A DNA stretch of 64,000 bases from Colwellia chukchiensis (GTDB taxonomy: Bacteria; Pseudomonadota; Gammaproteobacteria; Enterobacterales; Alteromonadaceae). Positions 43,910 through 53,516 of the stretch are shown piece by piece. The stretch is taken from contig NZ_NBOC01000003.1 in the NCBI RefSeq assembly GCF_002104455.1, positions 210,738 to 274,737 of the forward strand, given 5' to 3'. The notes under the pieces are model-generated. The model worked only from the letters and a program-made list of their open reading frames with translations, made no database searches and had not been told where the DNA came from. Within the stretch, counting starts at the first letter, position 1, and each line of letters starts with the position of its first letter. Both the position numbers and the translations under genes were made by a program.

Positions 43910-45514
43910 TTAATCAATTTTCGGTGGCGTCTCAAAGGTGTGGTATGGCGCAGGGCTTGGCACTGTCCATTCTAATCCCTCGGCACCGTCCCACGGTTTC
44001 GCCTCAGCTTTTTTACCGCCTTTAATACACTTAATCACTAATACCAAGAAAATTAATTGCGATAAGCCAAAGGCAAAGCCACCAATACTGACCCACTTGT
44101 TAAAGTCAGCGAATTGCAGAGCATAATCAGGTATCCGACGCGGCATGCCCGCTAAACCTAAAAAGTGCATGGGGAAGAATAATAAGTTCACCGACACTAA
44201 TGAACACCAGAAATGCCACTTACTTAAAGTGTCGTTGTACATGTACCCTGTCCACTTAGGTAACCAATAATAAGCTCCGGCAAAAATTGAAAATAGCGCA
44301 CCCGTTACCAGTACATAGTGGAAGTGTGCAACCACGAAATAGGTATCATGATATTGAAAGTCCACAGGTGTCATTGCCAACATCAAGCCAGAAAAACCAC
44401 CAATGGTAAATAAAATCACAAATGCGATAGAGAATAACATCGGGGTTTCAAAACTAATGGCACCGCGCCACATGGTAGCCGCCCAGTTAAACACTTTAAC
44501 CCCGGTAGGTACCGCGATTAACATGGTGCAATACATAAAGAACAACTCACCAAACAACGGCATACCGGTGGTAAACATATGGTGTGCCCAAACAATAAAC
44601 GACAAGAAAGCAATTGATGCTGTCGCATAAACCATTGAGCTATAACCAAAAAGCTTTTTGCGTGAAAACGCTGGAATGGTGGTTGAGACAATACCAAAGG
44701 CCGGCAATATCATAATGTACACTTCTGGGTGACCGAAAAACCAAAAGATATGCTGGAACATAACAGGGTCACCGCCACCCGCAGCATCAAAAAAGCTAGT
44801 GCCAAAGTAGGTGTCGGTTAACACCATAGTAACGGTGCCGGCAAGCACGGGCATCACGGCAATCAATAGATACGCGGTAATGAAAAATGTCCAAACGAAT
44901 AATGGCATTTTCATGTATGTCATTCCCGGGGCACGCATGTTCATGATAGTCACCACTATGTTTATCGCGCCCATAATCGACGAAATACCCATAATATGCA
45001 CCGCAAAAACAAAGAACGCGGTACTACCATTGCTATAAGTGGTTGATAAAGGCGCATAGAAAGTCCAACCAAAGTTAGGTGCACCACTTTCTAAAAAGAA
45101 AGTTGATAGTAAGATGGCGAATGCGAAGGGTAAAATCCAAAAACTCCAGTTATTTAACCTTGGCAATGCCATATCAGGCGCCCCGACCATCATAGGTAGC
45201 ATCCAGTTAGCTAAGCCGGTAAATGCGGGCATAATGGCGCCAAATACCATAATAAGGCCATGGACTGTGGTCATTTGATTGAAAAAGTCAGGTTCAACTA
45301 TCTGTAAACCGGGCTGAAACAACTCAGCACGGATCACCAGCGCCATCACGCCACCGGTTAAAAACATGATAAATGAGAACCATAAATACATAGAGCCTAT
45401 ATCTTTATGGTTGGTGGTGTATAACCAGCGCTTAAGGCCAGTCATTTTATGATCATGATGGCCATCGTCATGTGCGTCTTGCGTTGATTGCTCATTAATT
45501 ACATTGCTTGTCAT
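43910..45514 (-). CDS. ctaD: Cytochrome c oxidase subunit I
   Basis: This 534-aa twelve-helix subunit binds heme a and the heme a3-CuB centre. It shows the CuB and cross-link motif FGHPEVYIMILPAFG, the CuB histidine pair in VWAHHMFTTG, the K-channel neighbourhood and the heme ligands in YFVVAHFHYVLVTGA. ESGAPNFGWTFY and the glutamate-lacking helix VI region (FFGHPE present) fit an A-type aa3 oxidase. It is part of a complete, apparently functional oxidase operon. Confidence 0.98.
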   Translation of the reverse strand: MTSNVINEQSTQDAHDDGHHDHKMTGLKRWLYTTNHKDIGSMYLWFSFIMFLTGGVMALVIRAELFQPGLQIVEPDFFNQMTTVHGLIMVFGAIMPAFTGLANWMLPMMVGAPDMALPRLNNWSFWILPFAFAILLSTFFLESGAPNFGWTFYAPLSTTYSNGSTAFFVFAVHIMGISSIMGAINIVVTIMNMRAPGMTYMKMPLFVWTFFITAYLLIAVMPVLAGTVTMVLTDTYFGTSFFDAAGGGDPVMFQHIFWFFGHPEVYIMILPAFGIVSTTIPAFSRKKLFGYSSMVYATASIAFLSFIVWAHHMFTTGMPLFGELFFMYCTMLIAVPTGVKVFNWAATMWRGAISFETPMLFSIAFVILFTIGGFSGLMLAMTPVDFQYHDTYFVVAHFHYVLVTGALFSIFAGAYYWLPKWTGYMYNDTLSKWHFWCSLVSVNLLFFPMHFLGLAGMPRRIPDYALQFADFNKWVSIGGFAFGLSQLIFLVLVIKCIKGGKKAEAKPWDGAEGLEWTVPSPAPYHTFETPPKID

Positions 45515-45526
45515 TTTAACGCCTCC

Positions 45527-47077
45527 CTACTTCGCGCTAGCAGCAACATCTGCTGGCTGGACTAAATCACCGGTATTGTTGCCCCAAGCATTACGCTCGT
45601 AAGTAACAACGGCTGCAATTTGCGTTTTTGTCAATTGGCTGCCAAAGGCTGCCATGGCGGGATTTTTCTTACTGCCATTGAGCACCATATCGATATGAGC
45701 AGTAACATCACCGGTGACCATTGCACTGCCTTTCAGTGCTGGGAACACCGGCGCCATACCTTCACCACTCGCTTGGTGACAGGCAGCGCACGCGCTCATA
45801 TAAACTTGCTCACCCATGCTCATTAATTCAGCTTGGCTATATACTTTCGACAAATCTTCTGCGGGCTTTTCTTCACTAATCTCTGTTTTCACTTCAGTGA
45901 TGCTAGTGGCTGCCGCCTTAAGACCATCTGAAACCTCGCCTCCTACAGCCGCTTTGACATCAGCTGCTTGAATCGCATCTCCGGTATTATTACCCCAAGC
46001 ATTTCGTTCATAGGTAACAACCGCGGCAATTTCTTTTAAGCTCAGCTGCTTGCCATAACCTTGCATACCCGTGCCAGCACGACCATTAAAAACAATGTCA
46101 ATATGCTCACTCGCCGGTCCTGTGGTGGCAATGGCACTGCCTTTGAGGGCAGGAAATGCCGGTGGTAAACCTTGGCCACTAACCTGATGACACGATGCAC
46201 AATAAGCGGTGTAGGTTGTTTCACCAAGTTGCATCAATTCATCCATAGAAACTGAGGCGGTTAACGAGGCGGCTTCAGCAGCAGCAGCATTCGCTTTTAG
46301 TTGCTTTTGCTCTTCTAACCAAAGCGCATAATCGGCTTCGGTTTTAACTTCAACTACAATCGGCATAAAGCCATGATCTTTACCACACAGCTCTGCACAC
46401 TGGCCTCGGTAAATACCCGGTTCGTCCACTTTAGTCCAAGCTTCGTTAATAAAACCCGGGTTAGCATCTTGTTTAACCGCGAACGCAGGCACCCACCAAG
46501 CATGAATAACATCATCTGAGGTGATAACAAAGCGCACTTTTTTATTGGTAGGGATCACTAAGGGTCGGTCAACTTCTAACAGGTAATGCTCACCTTTTTC
46601 CGCCGAGCTACCATCTTGGTTTTCGTATTGCTCGCGTGGCGTAGCAAGTACGGAATAAAACTCAAGGTCTTGGTCAAAATATTTGTAATGCCATTTCCAC
46701 TGTGAACCAGTGACTTGAATGGTAATATCCGAATCATCATTATTTTCCATCGCAATCAAGGTGTAAGTGGCAGGCACTGCCATTGCGATAAGGATAATAA
46801 CCGGGATCGTGGTCCAAAGAATTTCAACTTTGGTGCTTTCATGGAAAGTTGCAGGTTTAACGCCTTTTGATTTACGGTGAAATACCATAGACCAGAACAT
46901 AGCACCAAACACCACCACACCAATTACAGTACAAATGTAAAGCACCAACATGTGTAAATCATATACATCTCTGCTGACTTCGGTGACCCCTTTGGTCAAA
47001 TTCAGTGACATATCTGCCCATACCGAACTAGACAACAAACTCCCTAGCAACAGCCAACCTAGGTTACGTCTTTTCAC
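45527..47077 (-). CDS. ctaC: Cytochrome c oxidase subunit II with two fused cytochrome c domains
   Basis: This 516-aa protein has a signal peptide, two membrane helices (about residues 43-65 and 87-110) and a CuA domain with H192, C227, E229, C231, H235 and M238. It also carries two C-terminal class I cytochrome c domains with heme sites CASCH (293-297) and CAACH (430-434). The two domains share most of their sequence (FPALKGSA..., AAVVTYERNAWGNNTGD), indicating internal duplication. Ordinary caa3 enzymes carry one such domain. Electrons can thus enter through built-in hemes. The long leader 47078-47656 should contain its promoter. Confidence 0.95.
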   Translation of the reverse strand: MKRRNLGWLLLGSLLSSSVWADMSLNLTKGVTEVSRDVYDLHMLVLYICTVIGVVVFGAMFWSMVFHRKSKGVKPATFHESTKVEILWTTIPVIILIAMAVPATYTLIAMENNDDSDITIQVTGSQWKWHYKYFDQDLEFYSVLATPREQYENQDGSSAEKGEHYLLEVDRPLVIPTNKKVRFVITSDDVIHAWWVPAFAVKQDANPGFINEAWTKVDEPGIYRGQCAELCGKDHGFMPIVVEVKTEADYALWLEEQKQLKANAAAAEAASLTASVSMDELMQLGETTYTAYCASCHQVSGQGLPPAFPALKGSAIATTGPASEHIDIVFNGRAGTGMQGYGKQLSLKEIAAVVTYERNAWGNNTGDAIQAADVKAAVGGEVSDGLKAAATSITEVKTEISEEKPAEDLSKVYSQAELMSMGEQVYMSACAACHQASGEGMAPVFPALKGSAMVTGDVTAHIDMVLNGSKKNPAMAAFGSQLTKTQIAAVVTYERNAWGNNTGDLVQPADVAASAK

Positions 47078-47656
47078 TCGACATCTCCTTTACCCTTTAA
47101 GGCAAAATAACGCGAATTACTGACCAAAAAATTTGCTCATGTAGGTTATTTTGCGCATACAATTATTATTATTTAACTGATGCATATTTAACTCGTTGCG
47201 CTATGCATCCTTTTGTTATTTTTGTACGTTTTCTAGACTAGAATTACTCAAATCTTGATCTGGGTCAATTTAAAAATTCAAATACAATTAAAATAAAACA
47301 TAATAAATACAATAGAGTAATAACCCTAATACAGGACAAAGTACCGTTTTCAATAGGCTTATAGAAGTGTTTATTTTTTGAACTACACATTAATTCAGTG
47401 CTGAATAATAAATCAACAGACAACAAATCAGCTGTACAAAAAACAATCTAAATAGGTGTGGTAGCAGTAGAAGTGATAATTATTTTCAACTAATAACGCT
47501 TTCAAGGGAGATCGTTAATAAAAGTCAGAAAAGGCACAGATTTAATGCACTAACGTGCTAGCGAGGCTGAGTTTCTAATAGCATTCGCTATTAATATAAA
47601 CCTGTATATAGAGAATAAAAATGCGCTTGCAGGCAGTAATACAAGCGCAGCTATAC
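47078..47656. other. Gene-free AT-rich intergenic region between ctaC and lexA
   Basis: These 579 bp contain the presumed ctaC promoter on the right-hand side of ctaC and the lexA terminator at 47622-47649. Many A/T-rich tracts are present, but I see no plausible open frame, tRNA or clear regulator dyad. A small RNA cannot be excluded. Confidence 0.5.
47622..47649 (-). terminator. Rho-independent terminator of lexA
   Basis: TGCGCTTG and CAAGCGCA form perfect 8-bp arms around a 12-base loop. On the minus strand the stem is followed by TTTTTATTC. It lies 8 bases beyond the lexA stop. Confidence 0.8.
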
Positions 47657-48271
47657 TTACATCCAATCGGCAGCGCGAATAACCCCAACCGCAAGCCCTT
47701 CAACATTAAAATGTTGACTGGCTAAATCCACTTTAATAGGGGCAAAATCAGCGTTTTCTGCATGCAAATACACCACATTACCTTCGCGCTTAAAACGCTT
47801 AACAGTAACATCGTCTTCAACTCGGGCGACAATAACCTGGCCATTTTGCACATCAGTGGTTTGGTGTACCGCCAGCAAGTCACCATCTAGAATACCAATA
47901 TCTTTCATACTTTCGCCGTTAACGCGTAATAAGTAGTCTGCGGCGGGATGAAACAAGCTACCATCAATTTTATAGTGCTGCTCGACATGCTCTTGCGCCA
48001 ATATTGGCTCGCCTGCAGCAACCCGGCCCACCAAAGGTAAACCTGCTTCTTCAACAAATTCTTCTGCTAAGCGAATACCACGCGACGTACCAGGTAGCAT
48101 GTCAATATAGCCCTTTTTAGCTAACGCTTTTAAATGTTCTTCCGCGGCGTTGGCTGACTTAAAGCCAAAAAAGCTGGCAATTTCAGCGCGAGTGGGCGGC
48201 ATGCCAGTTTCAGCAATTTTTTCCCTGATCAGATCGAATATCTGCTGTTGTCTGGGTGTTAAAGGGCGCAT
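47657..48271 (-). CDS. lexA: LexA SOS repressor
   Basis: This 204-aa protein has an N-terminal winged helix ([47 protein letters not shown]). The self-cleavage site is Ala86-Gly87 (RVAAGEP), with catalytic Ser121 (NGESMKD) and Lys158. It represses DNA-damage genes until RecA filaments trigger cleavage. Two perfect SOS boxes lie upstream, indicating autoregulation. Its usual neighbours on the other side are absent, because the defence island starts about 200 bp upstream. Confidence 0.98.
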   Translation of the reverse strand: MRPLTPRQQQIFDLIREKIAETGMPPTRAEIASFFGFKSANAAEEHLKALAKKGYIDMLPGTSRGIRLAEEFVEEAGLPLVGRVAAGEPILAQEHVEQHYKIDGSLFHPAADYLLRVNGESMKDIGILDGDLLAVHQTTDVQNGQVIVARVEDDVTVKRFKREGNVVYLHAENADFAPIKVDLASQHFNVEGLAVGVIRAADWM

Positions 48272-48302
48272 AATTAATCCTTAAAGCGACTTAGTAGCAA
48301 GC

Positions 48303-48339
48303 CTGTGTTTTTAAACAGTATTACTGTTATTGTATACAG
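48303..48339. promoter_or_regulatory. Two consensus LexA (SOS) boxes upstream of lexA
   Basis: CTGTGTTTTTAAACAG (48303-48318) and CTGTTATTGTATACAG (48324-48339) both fit CTGT-N8-ACAG exactly. They sit 32-68 bases upstream of the lexA start, a typical tandem autoregulatory arrangement. Confidence 0.92.
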
Positions 48340-48477
48340 GCTGTAAATAAAGGCAAGTGTTTATTCTTAAGCGCAATTTATTTGTAGGTTTGAGATTCAG
48401 TGAATTTTTTTCTAAATAGGTGAATCTCTTACGTGTTGTAGCTTGTAGACGTAAATTCTCGCTCTCTAAACAGTGCA

Positions 48478-49650
48478 TCAGAAACAAATATAATAAATCA
48501 GATAGGCTACTGCTAAAAAGCATATCAATGGGCTATACAAAACTAAACAAGCTTTAATAGACAACCATATATTTGGATCTTTCCTGTCATCTTGTTTATC
48601 TAATTGCTTACCTGAAAAGAAGTCTAACCAATCTTTAAAGAAACCTTTATTAAAAAATAAACCGTGATCACCTTCGAAGTACCTATTTTGTATCAAGCCC
48701 GCAAATGTATTTTTGAAACCAACTTTACCAGCCATTCCCAAGCCAACAGCAGAAGCCTGACTGAGGACTAGCGCCTTATCCGAAATACCGCAATCGTTAA
48801 CAATCCCTTTAATCTCATGTTTATTAATGATTTTTTGCAATTGATAGCTGGACTTTAATACACTTCCACAGAGTACAACCCGCCCTAATTTGGGACTTGT
48901 AATTAACGGGATTTTTTCTAGCGCTTTGACAGCGACAAAAGTACCAAAGCTATGAGCTACAATGTTAATTTCTGCGGTTCTATTTCTATTTGCCAGATCT
49001 TGCAGTTCAGTAATAAAGGTCTTAACTTCACGATTTCGCAGCGGTGGTATCAAAAAAGAAAAAACAGGATAGAAGTTATATTTAAATTCTATGTGCTCAA
49101 ACTCACTGCCTTGCTCTTTAATATATTCATCCAATTTGCCTTGCCAACGTCCAAATGAATGTATCCCATGAATAGAGTAAATTACCTTATCTGTAGGTTT
49201 ATGAATTGTTGATGTCTGCTTAGAGTGAATATATTCATTTATAGATTCTTTTATCCCATCTGCCCAAGTCATATCTATATGATCATATACATAGGAAAAT
49301 ACTCTTTGTTCCGTGAATAAAGAAGCTTGTTCTTCAAATAATTCTGTGTGTTTTGTCAGCCCAATAATTACGTTTGGTGTCTTATATTTATCGCCCTTTC
49401 TCTTAACATCATGCTTTATAACTTTAAGAACATTTAACCCACCAGTATCCTTTTTTTCTTCGTTAACCCTCTGTGGAATCTGGAGATCTAATATCAACAC
49501 ATCAAATTTAGCGTTTTCTAGAGCAGACAAAGTTTCCTGAACACTTATAGTTCTTGAAATCCCTCTCTCTGGAATATTTAATTCTTCGATTATACTTTTT
49601 ACATTTTCAAATTTTGAGTCATCATCCTCGACAACTAGAACAGATATCAT
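48478..49650 (-). CDS. dtcC: Detocs-like effector: receiver domain fused to alpha/beta hydrolase and a C-terminal membrane helix
   Basis: The product is 390 aa. Residues 1-140 are a response-regulator receiver with acidic E8/D9 and phospho-acceptor D55 (VLILDLQIP). Residues 155-335 form an alpha/beta hydrolase: oxyanion-type YSIHGIHSFG, nucleophile elbow AHSFG with Ser234, and a candidate catalytic His329 in EGDHGLFF. Residues about 363-388 are a single hydrophobic helix near the very end. The gene follows a lone receiver and a TPR-like kinase with a 2-base gap, the Detocs order. By analogy, phosphorylation would switch on a membrane-bound lipase/esterase that damages the infected cell; that is inference. 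Confidence 0.75.
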   Translation of the reverse strand: MISVLVVEDDDSKFENVKSIIEELNIPERGISRTISVQETLSALENAKFDVLILDLQIPQRVNEEKKDTGGLNVLKVIKHDVKRKGDKYKTPNVIIGLTKHTELFEEQASLFTEQRVFSYVYDHIDMTWADGIKESINEYIHSKQTSTIHKPTDKVIYSIHGIHSFGRWQGKLDEYIKEQGSEFEHIEFKYNFYPVFSFLIPPLRNREVKTFITELQDLANRNRTAEINIVAHSFGTFVAVKALEKIPLITSPKLGRVVLCGSVLKSSYQLQKIINKHEIKGIVNDCGISDKALVLSQASAVGLGMAGKVGFKNTFAGLIQNRYFEGDHGLFFNKGFFKDWLDFFSGKQLDKQDDRKDPNIWLSIKACLVLYSPLICFLAVAYLIYYICF

Positions 49651-49652
49651 TC

Positions 49653-50096
49653 TTACTCAACACTCTCTATAAATTTTGTTAGTTCATCTTTCCAATGTTC
49701 AGATGAAGAATCCCAAGCCAATACGTCAACCAGAAATTTACTAAAATCATTCATCAGCTCACTACTCAAGTTCTCAAGAGATATTTGACTGTTATGATGT
49801 CCAAACACATCATGTTGAGTTATGACAACCGTAGGTATGAACTTTCTTCTGTGTCTCATGAATATTAAAATATCTTTACCAGCAAGGTGTTTAATATCAT
49901 CCATATCATTCATATACCTTGGTAGGCTCATATCTAGTATTAAGAGTGAAAACGTTTGAGTAGTAAGTACCTCTATAGTTTCTTCTTTATTTGTTGTCAG
50001 AGTTATATCCGCTGAATTTAAATTTAGCTGTTCTAATAGCAACTCCATTATTTGATCAGCCTTTGTAGCATTGTCTTCCGCTATCAGAATTTTCAT
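49653..50096 (-). CDS. dtcB: Stand-alone response-regulator receiver (Detocs DtcB-like)
   Basis: This 147-aa protein consists only of a receiver domain, with acidic E7/D8, phospho-acceptor D55 (LLILDMSLP) and a Thr in VVITQHD. It has no output domain. In Detocs, DtcB is thought to act as a phosphate sink that prevents accidental effector activation. The ATG overlaps the kinase stop (TAATG) and the effector gene follows by 2 bases, so the three are translated together. Confidence 0.75.
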   Translation of the reverse strand: MKILIAEDNATKADQIMELLLEQLNLNSADITLTTNKEETIEVLTTQTFSLLILDMSLPRYMNDMDDIKHLAGKDILIFMRHRRKFIPTVVITQHDVFGHHNSQISLENLSSELMNDFSKFLVDVLAWDSSSEHWKDELTKFIESVE

Positions 50097-53000
50097 TAGT
50101 CAGACTCCTTTTTTAAAATGTTTTTATTAACAAATTCAATCTTTACTCTAAATGAATCTCCATCTGCGCATAGCTCAATTCTATTTTGTGCATTGAGATC
50201 CTGTTCAAATATTTTCTTAATTTTATAAAAGCCACTATTTTTATCTCGGCTAGCTTTATCTAGATAATTGATATCATTAACCGTGTTATTTATTTCTTGT
50301 ACTTTTGCTAAATCAATATTTTTAGAAAGAGAAGATACTGTTAAGGTAGAACTCTCATTTTGCTCTTCCCAACCGATAACTAATTCACACTTTTGTTTGA
50401 ACTTTCTTCTACTTACAGAGTTCTCAAACAACATAATGAAAACCCTTATGAAGCTTTTCAAATGCCTGCCATCATATATATTTGAAACAACGGTTCCTTG
50501 CTTTATTGAAACCTCAACTATTGGAAACAAATTTTGTACAAAATTTAAAGCTTCCAATATAGGCACATTGATATCAAAATGTTCGCCAGAAGACTTAACA
50601 AAATCTAACCAGCCACTAACTTCATTACTTGCACTTATTAGATCCGTTTTTGCTAGCGAAATTTTTTCATTTACTCGATATGCATTGTTCCTCAAATCGT
50701 TTGAGACGGACTTTAACTCTCTAAAATAGCTATCTACTTTCGTTGGCAATAAGTTAACTATAATGACTTTTCCCGCTTCAATTAGCTGTTCTGCTTTTCT
50801 ATCCAAAGAGTTAATATTCCATTTAATAATTTCGTCAAAAGTACTTCCACTCTTTATTAAACTGAGCATGTTATTGACTTCATCTGACTCAAATGAAAAT
50901 TTAAACAAAGAATCAATTGAAGATAGGTCATCTGTGCCTATCTGCATGTAACTATTTTTTATTCGAATTAAAAAGTCATTAACAGATTTAGAAAATACCT
51001 TGAAAGCATCTTGCAGCTTGCGGTAATAAACATTCGTTAAACTTGCTTTAAAACAATCTTCTATAAACTCATTGTCTAAATATTCGCCATTGACTTGCCT
51101 GCATAGTAAATCATGCTTTTCAAAAACTGATCTCAATCTCGGCACAATACCATTGTGTCTAATGTCTACATTTAGAGAATTATCCAATCCAAACATTGGG
51201 TTTAGTGTGTAAATATCTCTTATTTCTAGCATCAAAAATAATGCTAGGTTAAAAGCCTTTCTGTCTGTTCTAACAATTTTCTGATCTTTCTGTGTAACGC
51301 TTACGCTCAACTCGCTTTGAGGAGAGGATTCCTCTCTATCTAACTCTAAAACAAGCTCTTCAAAAACTGACGCATAAAGCCTTTTTGATTCAGCAAATAC
51401 TTTAGACTGATCGACATGCAGCTTACCTTTCCCCAATTTTTTAACGCATGAGTTTTTCGTATACTGATGAATCATGAACTCTAATTCTTCGAGAACTTTA
51501 TCTTCTTCTCCTTCTTCAGATATCAAATTTGAAAGTATATTTACACGATCTAGAATTTTCTCATTATTAGAACGATAAATATTTAATCCTTCGAGGATAC
51601 TCAAATCACATATATTTCGAAGTAAAAACCTTTGTTTATAGCAGCTTGGAAGCAACTCGCTTGGGGATTTTATTCCAAATTGCATAAGGTAATCATTTAA
51701 GTACAGAGATATTACTTGGTGCTCGGTATAATCATCTTTCAGCAGCAGATATATACTAATAACAGTATCAATCGAGTCGAAATTTATATCTTCACTTTCG
51801 TTAATTTCTTTAAAGAGAAGCTCTTTCGGTAGTTTCCAGACATTTTTGGGATTTTCAAAATATGAATTACTGATATATTCGACAGTACTTTGGCAGTTAC
51901 CAGATTTGATCATACTTAATGCAATCTTAGCTCTGATCTCATCTTCTAAATGTAACGGACAGTCAGTAATTTTTTTGTATAAATCCAGTGCATCGGAAAA
52001 ATGATTCTCGCTAAATAACTTGTCAGCATGCCACTTTAGCTTTCGATATTCCGGTATATCTAATAAGTAAACGTCATCATTTTTACAATTAGCAATTACA
52101 TAGCTAATTGACTTTTGGTTGGGAAGGTTATTTCTAAAGGGATTAAAAGTAGAGCCATTAATGTCTAAAAAGCTATACAGTGCTCTTACAAGGTTTGTAT
52201 CGTGACAAATGTTACCTTTAAGCTCTACCAATTTAACAAGCGGCATAACATCAAAATGGTTAAACTGTTGAAACAACCTAGTCAAGCTTGTAAAACTTAC
52301 ATCACCTCTTCCAACTATGTAACTTCGCAGTTGTGAGATAGTTTTATGAATCAAACTACCTTTATTAAAACTACTGCCTCTATCAAGAGCTATTAAGGAG
52401 TTCACATAAAATTCGTAAGCATTTGCTATATTTGGCCATTTGGTTAAATAGTGTTCACACTTTCCAATTACACTTTCAAAATCTCCCATCATATAGGTAT
52501 CGCAAATATCAATTATCGCTTTATCTTCCTCCTGAAGAGTCATTTCTCCACTTTGTAAGCGATTAATATTGATGAGCTTATAATCATTAATATGAGATCC
52601 TAATGATAAAAAACCTTTTACTACATCATTTTCAAAATTGCCTTTAGCCTGACAAACCATCGCCATCCTACAAAAAGCAAGGTATTTATCAATAATGCTA
52701 GCTGGAAACAGATACTCGAAAATTCCTTTAAAATCAGAATCATCAAAGTTCAACGGATCAAAACGAAATAGAAATTCAAGTGCCTTGCCTTCCGAGTTGT
52801 TCAAACCTTCTAAAATTGCTTCAAATGAATAGTCATTCCGTTCAGATGTTCTACTACTTGAAGCATTAGATAAAATTATGTCTAAATCACGCTCTTCAAC
52901 TGGCCGATTACGGTTTTCAACTAGAAACTTGTATCGCTTTAACGCTTCGCTATCTTGACTGATGAAAGATAATACTGAAAGCTCAGTTTGGACTTGCCAA

Positions 53001-53401
53001 TACGAATACCCAAATCTATCTTTAATAATTGCAAGGGCATCTAAAACTGCTTCAAAATGACCTAACAGAACATTTTTTTCTATACTCTCTTTCAATTCTA
53101 AAAATTCATTTATTTGCTTTTTAAATTGAATGATTTGTTTTATCCAAACCTCAATTTCTTGCCAGTTATTATCAAAGCTATATGAATTAATATTTCTTCT
53201 GATAAATTTAGAATAATGTACAGGGTTGCTGTACAAATAAGTTTTAAAAATAGGGTTTCGGCATTTTGTATCCAATAAATTTCGGAATGCTTCTCTATCT
53301 GTTTCTTGATTTAGCTGAATAAGAGCCAATAAACCAACATTATTCATACTTGGTTTAACGCTTCTTGAGCTTCTTTGTTTATTTTTTCTTTTTTTGGGCA
53401 T
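50096..53401 (-). CDS. dtcA: Detocs-like sensor kinase: long helical-repeat N-terminus with degenerate histidine-kinase core
   Basis: The product is 1101 aa from the ATG at 53401; a TTG two codons earlier is possible. The N-terminal 700 residues are alpha-helical and TPR-like with no membrane helix, suggesting a cytosolic infection sensor. The last 200 residues resemble a kinase dimerisation helix plus HATPase: SVSNDLRNN where an H-box would read SHDLR, an N-box-like LFENSVSRRK, and SGFYKIKKIFE in place of the second Gly-rich box. No His occurs in the expected helix, and the D-x-G-x-G box is not recognisable. Order and sizes match Detocs. Activity of this kinase is uncertain. Confidence 0.68.
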   Translation of the reverse strand: MPKKRKNKQRSSRSVKPSMNNVGLLALIQLNQETDREAFRNLLDTKCRNPIFKTYLYSNPVHYSKFIRRNINSYSFDNNWQEIEVWIKQIIQFKKQINEFLELKESIEKNVLLGHFEAVLDALAIIKDRFGYSYWQVQTELSVLSFISQDSEALKRYKFLVENRNRPVEERDLDIILSNASSSRTSERNDYSFEAILEGLNNSEGKALEFLFRFDPLNFDDSDFKGIFEYLFPASIIDKYLAFCRMAMVCQAKGNFENDVVKGFLSLGSHINDYKLININRLQSGEMTLQEEDKAIIDICDTYMMGDFESVIGKCEHYLTKWPNIANAYEFYVNSLIALDRGSSFNKGSLIHKTISQLRSYIVGRGDVSFTSLTRLFQQFNHFDVMPLVKLVELKGNICHDTNLVRALYSFLDINGSTFNPFRNNLPNQKSISYVIANCKNDDVYLLDIPEYRKLKWHADKLFSENHFSDALDLYKKITDCPLHLEDEIRAKIALSMIKSGNCQSTVEYISNSYFENPKNVWKLPKELLFKEINESEDINFDSIDTVISIYLLLKDDYTEHQVISLYLNDYLMQFGIKSPSELLPSCYKQRFLLRNICDLSILEGLNIYRSNNEKILDRVNILSNLISEEGEEDKVLEELEFMIHQYTKNSCVKKLGKGKLHVDQSKVFAESKRLYASVFEELVLELDREESSPQSELSVSVTQKDQKIVRTDRKAFNLALFLMLEIRDIYTLNPMFGLDNSLNVDIRHNGIVPRLRSVFEKHDLLCRQVNGEYLDNEFIEDCFKASLTNVYYRKLQDAFKVFSKSVNDFLIRIKNSYMQIGTDDLSSIDSLFKFSFESDEVNNMLSLIKSGSTFDEIIKWNINSLDRKAEQLIEAGKVIIVNLLPTKVDSYFRELKSVSNDLRNNAYRVNEKISLAKTDLISASNEVSGWLDFVKSSGEHFDINVPILEALNFVQNLFPIVEVSIKQGTVVSNIYDGRHLKSFIRVFIMLFENSVSRRKFKQKCELVIGWEEQNESSTLTVSSLSKNIDLAKVQEINNTVNDINYLDKASRDKNSGFYKIKKIFEQDLNAQNRIELCADGDSFRVKIEFVNKNILKKESD

Positions 53402-53432
53402 CTTCAATAGCCTAAGGTTCTGTCCAAATTTA

Positions 53433-53499
53433 AAGTGTGTTAAGTTTAAAAATCATCGTGAGCTAATTAGTGTTTAATAGCCAACAAACTTAAACACTT
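53433..53499. repeat. Imperfect inverted repeat between the SMC and two-component operons
   Basis: AAGTGTGTTAAGTTT (53433-53447) and AAACTTAAACACTT (53486-53499) are complementary apart from one inserted base. They lie in the 109-bp gap between the KITE-like gene and the kinase gene, the largest break in the minus-strand array, where a promoter or terminator is expected. Confidence 0.35.
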
Positions 53500-53516
53500 A
53501 GTTTTCATATGAATAA

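Noticed and set aside
50268..50729. A 153-codon plus-strand frame opposite the kinase gene
   Set aside because: It is a shadow of the kinase C-terminus in AT-rich sequence; Phe/Leu/Ser-rich, with no motif or ribosome site.
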